32,548 nt of DNA from Candidatus Flemingiibacterium merdigallinarum (lineage in GTDB: Bacteria; Bacillota; Clostridia; Oscillospirales; CAG-272): assembly GCA_904386005.1 (NCBI GenBank), contig CAJFKR010000033.1, forward strand, positions 1-32,548. The letters run 5' to 3'. Positions 6,411 to 14,818 of the stretch are shown piece by piece. How positions within the stretch are numbered: position 1 is the first letter of the stretch; every line of letters begins with the position of its first letter. A program made the translations under genes and the position numbers. The notes below the pieces were generated by a model. That model was not told the origin of the DNA. It did no database searches and saw only the letters and a program-made list of their open reading frames with translations.

Positions 6411-8249
6411 TCAAACCGATTCGACCCAGATGCGCATATCGGTTTCGCCGCGGTTTGCGAACGCGAAGTAGGGAATCAGCTTCGCGGTGAACGGCTCGGT
6501 CGTCGTCTTGTCGGAATACAGTCCGTCGGTCGACTCGCGCACCGCCGGACAATAGAGACAGGGCAGACCCAGCTGCTCGTCGCGTCCGAGCGTGAAGCTC
6601 TTGCCGACAAGACGAACGCCGGTCAGCGAGCCGCCGTTGTCTACTCCCTCAAGACACATCACAAACGGACCGTAGGTTATCGCGCTCATGCCGCGGTTGG
6701 TCAAAACGCGCGGATTCGACTTCACGCGGCGCGCCGAGATTCGCAGCTCGAGCAGGATCGTGTCGCCGTCATTCGCGTCAATATACGCGTATCCGCGCTC
6801 GACGACCGCGCCGCAAGACGCGCCGTTCTTGCCGACCGACCATACGCGGCACCAGCCGGGGATGCGCAGCGCGACCTTCCGGTCTCCGCCGGTCAATGTA
6901 AACTCGATTCTGCCGTCGAACGGATAGTCGGTCTTTTGTACCAGCGTCAGCTCGCCGAGCTTCGCGGTCGAGTCCATGTACTGGTTTACATATATCGTCT
7001 CGTCGTCGTAGTTGTAGATGAAATCGCCGATAGACGCGATGAAGCGGGTGACGTTCGGCGGGCAGCAGGAGCAGTTGAATACCTCAAGACGCTGGGTTAT
7101 CGGAAAGTGGATTCCCGAGGTGTCGCGCAGCGCTTCCTTAACTATGCGCCGCTCCTCGAGGTCGATCTCCTGCGCGTTCTCGTAGAAGAACGACTTGCCG
7201 TCGAGCGACAGTCCCGACAGAAATCCGTTGTATATGACCCGCTCGACCGTGTCGGCAAAGCGCGAGTCTACCTCGAGCTTTTCCATTCGGCGCGCGAACA
7301 GCGCGAGAGCGAGCGCCGCGCAGGTTTCGGCATAGGCGGTGTCGTTCGGCAGACGGTATTCCTCCTCGAACGCCTCGGCGATGTGCGTCGAGCCGACCGC
7401 GCCGGTGATATACATCTTCGCGTTCGTTATATTGTCGAATATCTTCTCGGCGGCAAACTTGAGTGATACGTCGTTGTCGCGCAGCGCGAGGTCTGCCATC
7501 GCGCTGTACAGATAGCAGGCGCGCACCGAGTGTCCCTCGGCGGTGAACTGCTCGCGCACCGGCAGGTGATCCTGAATATTCGTGCCGCGGTGGTAGTTGT
7601 CGCCCTCGGGCAGCTTCGCCTGACTGCCGCGCTTGTCGATGAAGAAGCGCGCAAGCTCGAGGTAGCGCTCCTCGTGCGTGTAGTCGTAGAGCTTGACCAG
7701 CGCCAGCTCTATCTCCTCGTGACCGGGCGAGTCGAACGCCGCCGACTGCTCGTCCATGAATATCTTCTTGATGAGGTCGGCGTAGTCCATCATAAGATGC
7801 AGGAACTTGTCCTTGCCGGTAGCCTCGGCGTACGCGACCGCGGCCTCGATCAGGTGTCCGGCGCAGTAGAGCTCGTGCCAGCCGCGCTTCGTGAAGCGAT
7901 TCTGCGGCTCGAACATCTCGAAGTAGATGTTGAAATATCCATCCTCCCAGCGTCCGCGCTCGATGTCGTCGACGACCTCGTCGACTATCGCCTCAAGCTT
8001 CGGGTCGCGCTGCTTTTTGGTCAGATATGCCGCCGACTCGAGCCATTTCGCGACGTCCGAGTCCCAGAAAATATGCGGCTTGTTCGGCATACCCTCCTTC
8101 CAGTTCATTTTGAATGCCTCGAAACGTCCGGTCTCCTCGAATCGCTTGTATACGTTCCAGATAGTCACGTCGCGTATCAGCTGCTGCTTTTCTTGCCAGA
8201 AGCCGCCGGTGATGTCGACATTGTCGTAGGTGAGATTTTTCGTAGCCAT
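6411..8249 (-). CDS. GH127 beta-L-arabinofuranosidase (DUF1680 fold)
   Basis: GH127 enzymes release beta-L-arabinofuranose from plant hydroxyproline-linked and side-chain arabinans using a zinc-bound cysteine nucleophile. The start is placed at the ATG at 8247-8249 (AAAGGG upstream, protein beginning MATKNLTYDNVDITGGFW); a longer upstream frame crosses the promoter. The 612-residue length is normal for the family. Motifs equivalent to Bifidobacterium HypBA1 are present: acid/base Glu292 in AEAF, zinc ligands Glu308 and Cys310 in YAETC (Glu292 and Glu308 spaced by 16 as in HypBA1), and a CSCCPPN block at 393-399 holding the Cys pair. No signal peptide is seen, so it acts on imported oligosaccharides. 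It is divergent from an AraC regulator and near a GH51 enzyme, which supports the arabinoside role. The exact substrate is inferred. Confidence 0.9.
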   Translation of the reverse strand: MATKNLTYDNVDITGGFWQEKQQLIRDVTIWNVYKRFEETGRFEAFKMNWKEGMPNKPHIFWDSDVAKWLESAAYLTKKQRDPKLEAIVDEVVDDIERGRWEDGYFNIYFEMFEPQNRFTKRGWHELYCAGHLIEAAVAYAEATGKDKFLHLMMDYADLIKKIFMDEQSAAFDSPGHEEIELALVKLYDYTHEERYLELARFFIDKRGSQAKLPEGDNYHRGTNIQDHLPVREQFTAEGHSVRACYLYSAMADLALRDNDVSLKFAAEKIFDNITNAKMYITGAVGSTHIAEAFEEEYRLPNDTAYAETCAALALALFARRMEKLEVDSRFADTVERVIYNGFLSGLSLDGKSFFYENAQEIDLEERRIVKEALRDTSGIHFPITQRLEVFNCSCCPPNVTRFIASIGDFIYNYDDETIYVNQYMDSTAKLGELTLVQKTDYPFDGRIEFTLTGGDRKVALRIPGWCRVWSVGKNGASCGAVVERGYAYIDANDGDTILLELRISARRVKSNPRVLTNRGMSAITYGPFVMCLEGVDNGGSLTGVRLVGKSFTLGRDEQLGLPCLYCPAVRESTDGLYSDKTTTEPFTAKLIPYFAFANRGETDMRIWVESV

Positions 8250-8285
8250 TATTATCATCCCTTTCGGAAAAAATTTCGTTGAGGT

Positions 8286-8304
8286 ATTGCACAGATTATG
8301 CAAT
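8286..8304. promoter_or_regulatory. Candidate AraC-family operator in the GH127/araC divergent region
   Basis: ATTGCA (8286-8291) and TGCAAT (8299-8304) form a perfect inverted repeat with a 7-bp spacer. It overlaps the -35 of the plus-strand promoter and lies just downstream of the predicted GH127 start point, so a bound protein could control both genes. Confidence 0.45.
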
Positions 8305-8315
8305 GATGTTATAAT
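8287..8315 (+). promoter_or_regulatory. Promoter of the araC-GH51 unit
   Basis: TTGCAC (8287-8292) and TATAAT (8310-8315), 17-bp spacer. The predicted start near 8322 rules out the ATG at 8321 as initiator and favours the ATG at 8378. Confidence 0.7.
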
Positions 8316-8342
8316 TATATATGACAACGGCGAATAAATCAA
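8314..8342 (-). promoter_or_regulatory. GH127 gene promoter
   Basis: On the minus strand TTGATT (8337-8342) and TATAAT (8314-8319), 17-bp spacer. Its -10 overlaps the -10 of the opposing promoter, so the two compete for the same bases. Confidence 0.65.
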
Positions 8343-8377
8343 CCTCAAAAAACGGTAAAAAGGGGAAAGAATCCGTC

Positions 8378-9163
8378 ATGAATGAAAATGAGCGCATATT
8401 TGCTCCGGAGAAGGTCGAATACGACTACGCAGGCAGCTTCACGTCGCGAGGCGAATGGATACACCCCGAGCGGTCAAACGAGACGACCGAGCTTGTCGTA
8501 GTCACTGACGGATGCTTCAGGCTTGATGTGGGCGGCGAATGCTTTCAGCTGTCGCCGGGCAGCGTGATTGTGATACCGCCGAATGTGTTTCATCGCGGCG
8601 TCGGAGTCACGACCGAGCGGGTAGCGTTTTACTGGCTGCACTGCCATGTGACGCCGACGCCCGAATGCGAGCTGATAAGGCTGCGCGAACGCTATCCGGT
8701 CGTGCTGCTCTGCCGGCAGATACTGCACTACGCCGAGCGCGGCTTCGGGAATGATGTAATAAGCTCGCTTATGCGGGTGCTGCTCGCCGAGGTGTATTCA
8801 CAGACCGGCGGCGACGACGCGGACGACGCTATAGCGTCGCGCATACGCGAATGGATACGCATCAACTCGGACAGGACGCTGACCGCGTCGCAGCTGTCCG
8901 AGCGGTTCGGCTACAGCGAGGATTACATCTCGCGGCTGCTGCGTGCGAAGTGCGGTCATTCGCTGAAGTCGCTGATCAGCTACTACCGCGTTACATATAT
9001 CAAGCGGCTGCTGCTCGAAACCGAGCACACGCTCGCCGAGGTGGCCGACCTGTCCGGCTTTACCGACTACAAGCTGTTTCTGAAGTTTTTCAAGTACCAC
9101 GAGGGCATGACGCCGACCGAATTCCGCGAGGTCTACTACTCGCAGCACACGAACAACAGGTGA
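8378..9163 (+). CDS. AraC-family transcriptional regulator of arabinoside use
   Basis: A 261-residue AraC/XylS-type protein. The first ~100 residues form a cupin sensor (ELVVVTDGCFRLDVGG, LSPGSVIVIPPNVFHRG), which usually binds a sugar. The last ~95 residues contain two helix-turn-helix units: LTASQLSERFGYSEDYISRL and an ADLSGFTDYKLFLKFFKYHEG block ending MTPTEFRE. The start is the ATG at 8378; the upstream in-frame ATG sits at the predicted transcription start and lacks a ribosome-binding site. The gene is divergent from GH127 and 84 bp upstream of the GH51 gene, so it probably activates both in response to arabinose or an arabino-oligosaccharide. The ligand is inferred from the neighbours. 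Confidence 0.9.
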   Translation: MNENERIFAPEKVEYDYAGSFTSRGEWIHPERSNETTELVVVTDGCFRLDVGGECFQLSPGSVIVIPPNVFHRGVGVTTERVAFYWLHCHVTPTPECELIRLRERYPVVLLCRQILHYAERGFGNDVISSLMRVLLAEVYSQTGGDDADDAIASRIREWIRINSDRTLTASQLSERFGYSEDYISRLLRAKCGHSLKSLISYYRVTYIKRLLLETEHTLAEVADLSGFTDYKLFLKFFKYHEGMTPTEFREVYYSQHTNNR

Positions 9164-9179
9164 CCGCGGAACGCGGTCA
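9161..9179 (+). other. Intercistronic RNA hairpin between araC and the GH51 gene
   Basis: TGACCGCG (9161-9168) and CGCGGTCA (9172-9179) pair perfectly around a GAA loop, and the first arm includes the araC stop codon. No U-run follows, so it is more likely an mRNA stability or decoupling element than a terminator. Confidence 0.5.
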
Positions 9180-9247
9180 GCGTTCCCGTCCATTCCACCG
9201 AATTCACCAAATATTGAAGCTATTGCAAGCCTAAAGGAGGTATAAAG

Positions 9248-11101
9248 ATGTCAGCAAAAATCATACCAGATCTGAACCGCGCCGCCGCCGAGGTGAGCGA
9301 TACGCTCTACGGCATATTTTTCGAGGATATCAATTTCGCCGCGGACGGCGGGCTCTACGCCGAGCTTGTTTCGAACAATTCGTTCGAATATTTCGACCGC
9401 GACGGCAAAATTGACAAGCATATGTACAGCTGGGAGAAGCTGGACGGCATTGACTGCGAGGTCAGGAGCGATCGACCGCTGAATGAGATAAACTGCCACT
9501 ATCTGCATATCGCGCGCGGCGGCAGACTCAAGAACCGCGGCTTTTGTCAGGTCGGCTTCGCGGTGAAGTCGGGAGAGAGCTACAATTTCAGCCTGTACGC
9601 GAGAGGGAAGAAGCAGACGGTCACCGCGCGGATCGTGACCGAATCGGGAGTGCTCGTCGGCGAGACGGCGACTAAAATCACAAGCTCCGAATGGAAGAAA
9701 TATGAGGGTGTGATGACCTCATGGCTCGACGCCGAGGTCTGTGCGCTCGAACTTATTTTCGACGACAGTGCCGAGGTCGACATTGACTTTGTTTCGCTTA
9801 TTCCCGAGCATACCTACAAGTGTCGGAAGAACGGTCTGCGCGCCGACCTTGTCGAGATGCTCGCCGACCTTGAGCCGGGCTTCATGCGCTTCCCGGGCGG
9901 CTGTATTGTCGAGGGGCGGAGCTTTGCGAATATGTACCGCTGGAAGGACACGGTCGGACCGATCGAGCGGCGGCGGGTCAACTGGAACCGCTGGCAGGCG
10001 GAGGAGTATCAGCCGTCCGGTCGCGATTCGAGCGGCTACTACCAATCGTTCGGACTCGGCTTCTACGAATATTTTCTGCTCTGTGAGGACATAGGCGCGA
10101 AGCCGGTGCCGGTCATGAATGTCGGCATGACCTGCCAGTTTCACGAGGGGCTGTTGGTTCCGCTGAACGAGCTTCAGCCCTACATTGACGACTGTATCGA
10201 CCTTGTCGAGTTCGCGAACGGCTCGCCCGACACGAAGTGGGGAGCTTTGCGCGCCGAGATGGGGCATCCCGAGCCGTTCGGGCTTGAATACATAGCAATC
10301 GGCAACGAGCAGTGGGGCGACCAATACTTTGAACGCTACGAGCTGTTCGCCGATGCGATACTCGCCGTCTATCCTGACCTCAAGCTGCTGTTCAGCGCGG
10401 GTCCGAACTGCGAGGGCGAATACTACGAGCAGGCGATGAAGTGGATAGCCGGTCACCGCGACCTCGCGTACGCAACCGACGAGCATTTCTACAAGTCTCC
10501 CGAGTGGTTTTATAATAATGTAAACAAGTACGACAGCTTTGACCGCACACTGCCGAAGGTGTTTGCCGGCGAATACGCGGCTCACACCTCGCCCGAGCGC
10601 AGGTGCAGCTGGCGCGCCGCGCTCGCCGAGGCGGCGTTCCTGACCGGAATCGAGCGCAACGCGGATTGTGTCGCGATGTCCTGCTACGCGCCGCTGTTTA
10701 GCAAGACCGGCTGCTTCCAGTGGCAGCCCGACCTCATCTGGTTCGACAACTCGAGCGTATACGGCACACCGAGCTACTACGTGCAGAAGCTGTTCTCGAA
10801 CAATGTCGGAGACCGCACGCTGCCGGTATGCTGCGACGACCATGAGCTGTATATATCGGCGACCGAGGCGTCGTCGAACGGCAGTATTTGTTTGAAGATA
10901 GTCAACGCGACCGAGACAGAAAAGACGGTCGACCTGTCGGCACTCAATCTGCGCCGCCGGTATACATGGATTAAGCTCTGCGCCGGCCTTGACGCCGAAA
11001 ATTCGCACGAGGCGCCGAAGCGGGTATACCCGTCGTCAAAAAAGCACATAGGCGCGCAGGTCACGCTCGAACCGTACAGCCTGAATGTGATTATCGGCTG
11101 A
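9248..11101 (+). CDS. GH51 alpha-L-arabinofuranosidase
   Basis: Retaining exo-enzyme removing alpha-L-arabinofuranose from arabinan, arabinoxylan or their oligosaccharides. The 617-residue protein starts at an ATG preceded by AAAGGAGG. The N-terminus (SDTLYGIFFEDINFAADGGLYAELV) is the usual GH51 opening. Residues ~90-185 resemble an inserted beta-sandwich. The catalytic barrel has GFMRFPGGCIVEG (~211-223), the acid/base Glu354 in IGNEQWG and the nucleophile Glu442 in FAGEYAAH. A C-terminal beta-domain follows. There is no signal peptide, so action is cytoplasmic. It is in the same transcription unit as the upstream AraC regulator and complements the divergent GH127, giving both anomeric linkages. 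Confidence 0.93.
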   Translation: MSAKIIPDLNRAAAEVSDTLYGIFFEDINFAADGGLYAELVSNNSFEYFDRDGKIDKHMYSWEKLDGIDCEVRSDRPLNEINCHYLHIARGGRLKNRGFCQVGFAVKSGESYNFSLYARGKKQTVTARIVTESGVLVGETATKITSSEWKKYEGVMTSWLDAEVCALELIFDDSAEVDIDFVSLIPEHTYKCRKNGLRADLVEMLADLEPGFMRFPGGCIVEGRSFANMYRWKDTVGPIERRRVNWNRWQAEEYQPSGRDSSGYYQSFGLGFYEYFLLCEDIGAKPVPVMNVGMTCQFHEGLLVPLNELQPYIDDCIDLVEFANGSPDTKWGALRAEMGHPEPFGLEYIAIGNEQWGDQYFERYELFADAILAVYPDLKLLFSAGPNCEGEYYEQAMKWIAGHRDLAYATDEHFYKSPEWFYNNVNKYDSFDRTLPKVFAGEYAAHTSPERRCSWRAALAEAAFLTGIERNADCVAMSCYAPLFSKTGCFQWQPDLIWFDNSSVYGTPSYYVQKLFSNNVGDRTLPVCCDDHELYISATEASSNGSICLKIVNATETEKTVDLSALNLRRRYTWIKLCAGLDAENSHEAPKRVYPSSKKHIGAQVTLEPYSLNVIIG

Positions 11102-11242
11102 AACCGACAGCGACGCTGTGATTATTGACTGACGAACCTGCCGGCAGGATTATCATTATTAAATGACAAATCCGACGTCCGGACCGCGTTTATCAACCGA
11201 TATCCTGCATGAAAGCGTTTGCATAGCTATAGTGGCTGGTCA

Positions 11243-11251
11243 TGCTATATT
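11243..11251 (+). promoter_or_regulatory. Possible extended -10 promoter of the lipoprotein gene
   Basis: TG-C-TATATT at 11243-11251 fits an extended -10 and lies just before the AGGAGG site of the gene at 11271. TTGCAT occurs upstream but at 21-bp spacing, so this call is weak. Confidence 0.35.
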
Positions 11252-11270
11252 TACACAGGAGGCAGTAGAA

Positions 11271-13337
11271 ATGGAATATAAAAATTCTCACATCAAAGCG
11301 GCGCTGATAGCCGGATTCGTTTTGTTCCTGCTTATGTTTACCCTTGTCGGCTGCCAGCAGGAGGAGCGTGTCAGCGAGGACTTGAATTACCGCTTTCGCC
11401 CGACAGAGGGTATGGAGGGCGTGCTGACCGGATATGACGGCGGGAGCGGCAATCTCGAGGTTCCCGGGATTATCGACGGCTACATAATCACAGGAGTCGC
11501 GGACGGCGCGGTTCCGGACGGGGTGGTCGCATTGACTGTACCGGACGGAACTGTACTCGACGAGGGCGCGCTCTCGCTCTGCACGACGCTCCGATACGCG
11601 CTGCTGCCGGCTGATTCGAACGCGACCTTGCCCGACGGCTGCGAGCTGTATACGCGCGGTCAGGTTTATGACGAAAATGAAAATATATGTCTTGACGGAA
11701 TATATCTCGACGAATACGGCGCGCTGTATGGACTGCTCGACAACGGCGAGGCGGTGCTGCTCATGCTGCCGGATGATATTATTGAATATGTGATGCCTGT
11801 GACCGCGGGCTATTCGATCGTTACCTATATTGACGCCGAGGCGTTGGACGGCGCGACATCGCTTGTAAGCTTGGAGCTGTACGATGGAATCGAATTTCCG
11901 TATGAGCTCTATCCGGCGCCGCGCGAGCTTGAGGATTTGAGATATCCGCAGGACACGCTGTTGTCCGACTATATACTGACAATGGAGGCGGCGACGATAA
12001 TTAACGAACAGCGCGCCGAGGTCGGCATCGACAAGCGAATCGAGCCGGATATAAATATAATCCGCGCGGCCCGTACCCGCTGCGGCGAGCTTAGCGAATT
12101 GGCTTCGTTCGACCGTCCGGACGGCTCGGCGGGCGCGACCGCGCTTGACGACGAGGGAGTCGAATACCGCTTCAATACCGCGTATTACTGGCACGGCAGC
12201 GACCTTGAGACCATGGAGCAGGTGCTGATTGAATCTATTGTCTCAAATGAAATCAACGTCGACGCCGTTCTGCTGCAAGACTATATCGGCATCAGCTCGG
12301 GCTGGGGACCGTATAATGAGCTCGAAAACTATGTCTCCTACGCGTTCCTGACGAATAACACGCAGGATGAGCTCACCTATGGCTCGCTGAAATACGAGTA
12401 TGTCGACGGCGAGCTGATACCGGCCGCACTGACGCAGGACAATTACACGTATATCTATCTTTATGGCAAGCTGTACGGAGTTAAGATTGGAGAGCTGCCC
12501 GATGGGTTCTTTGACGGAACGACCGTCAAGGCGCTGCTTTTGATGAGCGATTATCCGGAGGAATACGAGCTGCCGGATGATTTGGTCGTGGTGCGCGAGG
12601 GCGAGGACAGCGGCGACGGCATAATTGAGTCTGTATATGTCGATGAATACGGCGCGGTGTATGTCGCCACCGATCGGGACAGATACGTGCTGTATAGTCT
12701 GCCGGACGGTATTGAAAGCTATGTTGTATTCTACGAGCTTGACGATATGCCGGTGACGTATATCAGTAGCGATGCGATTGCCTACGCGAGAGATTTAAAC
12801 TTGTTGTATATATCTGATATGTGCGGCACAGCGCCGATTCTTACCGACATTATGGCAGAGAAAAATGTCCGGATTTACCAAATCAATCAAGCCGGTGAAG
12901 CTGTAAGTATTGCGGCTGATGACTATAATACATATAATACGCTGTTTTGCAGCTTGAGCAGTACCTCTGATCTGATAGCCGAGTCAAACAAGCAGCGTGA
13001 AAATAACGGTCAGGACAGGATAACAAGCTCGTCATACGAGCTCTGCCGCGCGGCATGGGTGCTCGCAAAGGAGGAGTCGGAGAGCTTCGAGCTGACCCGT
13101 CCGGACGGCAGCAGCTGGTCGACCGCGCTCGACGACGAATATGTAGACTACGACAGCGCGAATATTCTGATAAAGAAATACACGCTCGACAATCTCAACA
13201 CGCTTGATGTAACTGCGATTGCTCGGGAAATTGCCGCGACGCGCGACGACGGGCAGCTTCACGACACGGTCGCGATGGGCGTATATATGACCGAAAGCTA
13301 CGACGTCTATTTGTGCATACTGGGGGTGATATATTGA
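11271..13337 (+). CDS. Surface lipoprotein with duplicated LRR-like and degenerate CAP/SCP-like modules
   Basis: Function unknown. The ATG at 11271 (AGGAGG upstream) gives 688 residues starting with a lipoprotein signal: a charged N-terminus, hydrophobic stretch and lipobox LVGC with Cys28. Residues 50-130 resemble a BspA-type leucine-rich unit (LTGYDG..GNLEVPGIIDGYIITGV). A YLDEYGALYG...LPDDIIEYV module at ~145-175 recurs as YVDEYGAVYV...LPDGIESYV at ~455-485. Each is followed by a CAP-like block: IINEQRAEVG...FDRPDGS...TALDDEGVEY (~240-300) and AESNKQRENNG...LTRPDGS...TALDDEYVDY (~570-627). The protein is thus an internal duplication. The His that normally precedes the RPDGS motif in bacterial CAP domains is absent in both copies, so a catalytic role is doubtful; adhesion or binding is more likely. 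Confidence 0.75.
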   Translation: MEYKNSHIKAALIAGFVLFLLMFTLVGCQQEERVSEDLNYRFRPTEGMEGVLTGYDGGSGNLEVPGIIDGYIITGVADGAVPDGVVALTVPDGTVLDEGALSLCTTLRYALLPADSNATLPDGCELYTRGQVYDENENICLDGIYLDEYGALYGLLDNGEAVLLMLPDDIIEYVMPVTAGYSIVTYIDAEALDGATSLVSLELYDGIEFPYELYPAPRELEDLRYPQDTLLSDYILTMEAATIINEQRAEVGIDKRIEPDINIIRAARTRCGELSELASFDRPDGSAGATALDDEGVEYRFNTAYYWHGSDLETMEQVLIESIVSNEINVDAVLLQDYIGISSGWGPYNELENYVSYAFLTNNTQDELTYGSLKYEYVDGELIPAALTQDNYTYIYLYGKLYGVKIGELPDGFFDGTTVKALLLMSDYPEEYELPDDLVVVREGEDSGDGIIESVYVDEYGAVYVATDRDRYVLYSLPDGIESYVVFYELDDMPVTYISSDAIAYARDLNLLYISDMCGTAPILTDIMAEKNVRIYQINQAGEAVSIAADDYNTYNTLFCSLSSTSDLIAESNKQRENNGQDRITSSSYELCRAAWVLAKEESESFELTRPDGSSWSTALDDEYVDYDSANILIKKYTLDNLNTLDVTAIAREIAATRDDGQLHDTVAMGVYMTESYDVYLCILGVIY

Positions 13338-13389
13338 ATAATTAAGCCGGTATGCCGTCTCCGCTTTATGCATAGCGATATTTCCGCCG

Positions 13390-14466
13390 TCACAGATTCC
13401 GCGTGAATTCGATGAAGTCGGCACGGCTGCGCATTGGATTGAATATCTCTTTGTTTAGACAATATTTCAAATAGTCGATAGCGTCGTTTGGCAGCAGCGA
13501 CGGGGTGAAGCTCCGGTCGACGTGGTCGAGCAGTGTTGATGTGTATTTGCTGCGCCCCGATACGTCGTTCCGCTGGCTCCTGTATGCGTAGTCGCGGGCA
13601 AGGACGAGACATTCCATCGCGCCGTCAGCGTCGCCGTCAGCCATGAAGCCTTCTGCCTTTTCGATGTAGAGCTGATACAGATTCCACAGAAAGTCGAGAT
13701 AGTTGCCGTCGTCTATTAGCCCCTCTATCAGCGTCAGTGAAAGTTCGACCGCGGCACGTGTGTATTTGTTTATGCCGCCGAATTTCCAGATGCTTTGCAG
13801 CGCGTCGAGTAGCTCCCTCGACTTCGTATATAAAATCCGCTGCCCGACCTCCAGCCGCTCGTCTTCCTCGGCGCAGAGGTGCAGCATCATGTCGCGGCTG
13901 TATCCCGGATTTTCGGGGAACATCATTGCGTATTGCTTTGCCTCGTCTATGCGCCCGAGATACTTTAGGTCGAGTATGATTCCAAACAGCGACTTTGAGC
14001 GCAGCTCGGCGTCATTGCAGCCCTCAATCACCATCTCGTAGTGTCGGCGCGATTGTTCGAGCATTGTTCTGAAAAATTCGTCGCTGCCGCCGTTTCTGTA
14101 GTCGTCGTCGAACGCGACATAGTATTCTGTCGACGCCAGCCATTCAAGATATTTGTAATCGCCCGGAAATTCCGCGACCGCGCGTTTCGCTGTTTCGTAC
14201 ATCTCCGAGCAGTCCTTCTGCCAGTAATTCTCATACGCCGCGTCGAATTCGGCTCGCAGCAAGTCGCCTGTGTCAATTCCGAGCAGCGTGTCGGCGCTTA
14301 CATTGAATAGGCGCGCGAGCGGCGCGATTAACGATAGATCCGGACAGGCGGCTCCGGTCTCCCATTTCGACACCGCCTGATATGACACACCGAGCAGCTC
14401 CGCAAGCTCGTCCTGCGTCAGATCCCGCGCCCGACGCAGCTCTCGTATTTTCGTGCCAATGTTCAT
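13390..14466 (-). CDS. XRE-family regulator with helical-repeat C-terminus
   Basis: A 358-residue DNA-binding protein. Residues 5-58 form a classic Cro/CI helix-turn-helix: IRELRRARDLTQDELAELLG followed by VSYQAVSKWETGAACPDL. The remaining ~290 residues are helical with pairs resembling TPR repeats (for example LRSKSLFGIILDLKYLGRID), the layout of Rgg/PlcR-like or other peptide- or protein-responsive XRE regulators. The ATG at 14464-14466 follows AAAGGAGG. It converges on the lipoprotein gene. The 5' leader is interrupted by the element at 14501-14757, which now separates the gene from its likely promoter and two palindromes. Target genes and ligand cannot be told. Confidence 0.85.
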   Translation of the reverse strand: MNIGTKIRELRRARDLTQDELAELLGVSYQAVSKWETGAACPDLSLIAPLARLFNVSADTLLGIDTGDLLRAEFDAAYENYWQKDCSEMYETAKRAVAEFPGDYKYLEWLASTEYYVAFDDDYRNGGSDEFFRTMLEQSRRHYEMVIEGCNDAELRSKSLFGIILDLKYLGRIDEAKQYAMMFPENPGYSRDMMLHLCAEEDERLEVGQRILYTKSRELLDALQSIWKFGGINKYTRAAVELSLTLIEGLIDDGNYLDFLWNLYQLYIEKAEGFMADGDADGAMECLVLARDYAYRSQRNDVSGRSKYTSTLLDHVDRSFTPSLLPNDAIDYLKYCLNKEIFNPMRSRADFIEFTRNL

Positions 14467-14485
14467 TATATAATGCCTCCTTTGC

Positions 14486-14500
14486 GGTATATAGTTTTAT
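14486..14500 (+). repeat. Left 15-bp target-site duplication of the MITE-like element
   Basis: GGTATATAGTTTTAT, identical to 14758-14772 on the other side of the element. Confidence 0.9.
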
Positions 14501-14757
14501 TAGGCGATTGTGAAAGTGCAAGTCTGTTCGTTTTCTCTGGGGGAGGAGCCTTTTGAAAAAGGCTCCTCCCCCAGACCCCCACCGCGAAAACTTTAAAAAT
14601 TTGGTTATGACTATAATTTATTAACAGTGCGCGATATATTATTTTGTGAATAACGACAGTAACCACAGGGGCGCGCCGCCTAATGGGACCCTGCTTCCCA
14701 ACCGGCGGCTTAATGCGTGCGAATTTTATTGCTTTTTTTGACTTTTACAATCGCCTA
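14501..14757. mobile_element. MITE-like non-autonomous element, 257 bp
   Basis: Terminal inverted repeats TAGGCGATTGTGAAAGT (14501-14517) and ACTTTTACAATCGCCTA (14741-14757) match at 16 of 17 positions and are flanked by a perfect 15-bp direct repeat. There is no reading frame for a transposase. The interior holds a perfect 19-bp hairpin with arms at 14536-14554 and 14557-14575 (CTGGGGGAGGAGCCTTTT and its complement), and a second nested stem with GCCGCC (14675-14680) / GGCGGC (14704-14709) and TGGGA / TCCCA. It lies between the ribosome-binding site of the XRE gene and its upstream region. A similar end at 32452 shows the family has more than one member here. A 15-bp duplication is longer than that of most IS families. 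Confidence 0.87.
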
Positions 14758-14772
14758 GGTATATAGTTTTAT
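14758..14772 (+). repeat. Right 15-bp target-site duplication of the MITE-like element
   Basis: GGTATATAGTTTTAT, identical to 14486-14500. Confidence 0.9.
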
Positions 14773-14790
14773 GGTTGCGTAAACCATCCT

Positions 14791-14818
14791 GATTCCGGAA
14801 TCTGATATAATTATATCA
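14791..14818. promoter_or_regulatory. Two abutting perfect palindromes, probable operator of the XRE regulator
   Basis: GATTCCGGAATC (14791-14802) is followed without a gap by TGATATAATTATATCA (14803-14818). The second contains the -10 of the minus-strand promoter, so a bound dimer would block transcription. Autoregulation by the XRE protein is an inference. Confidence 0.5.

Noticed and set aside
8321-8377. Upstream ATG at 8321 as start of the AraC regulator
   Set aside because: It coincides with the predicted transcription start, has no ribosome-binding site, and adds a non-conserved Lys/Asn/Ser-rich head.
9719-11008. Long minus-strand frame opposite the GH51 gene
   Set aside because: A shadow of GC-rich codon use in the real gene, which has catalytic motifs and a ribosome-binding site. 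The same applies to 20478-21791, 11193-12194, 6393-7466 and 7530-8282.
11132-11150. CCTGCCGGCAGG palindrome after the GH51 gene as a terminator
   Set aside because: The stem is short with no real loop, and only an A/T-mixed stretch follows rather than a T-run.
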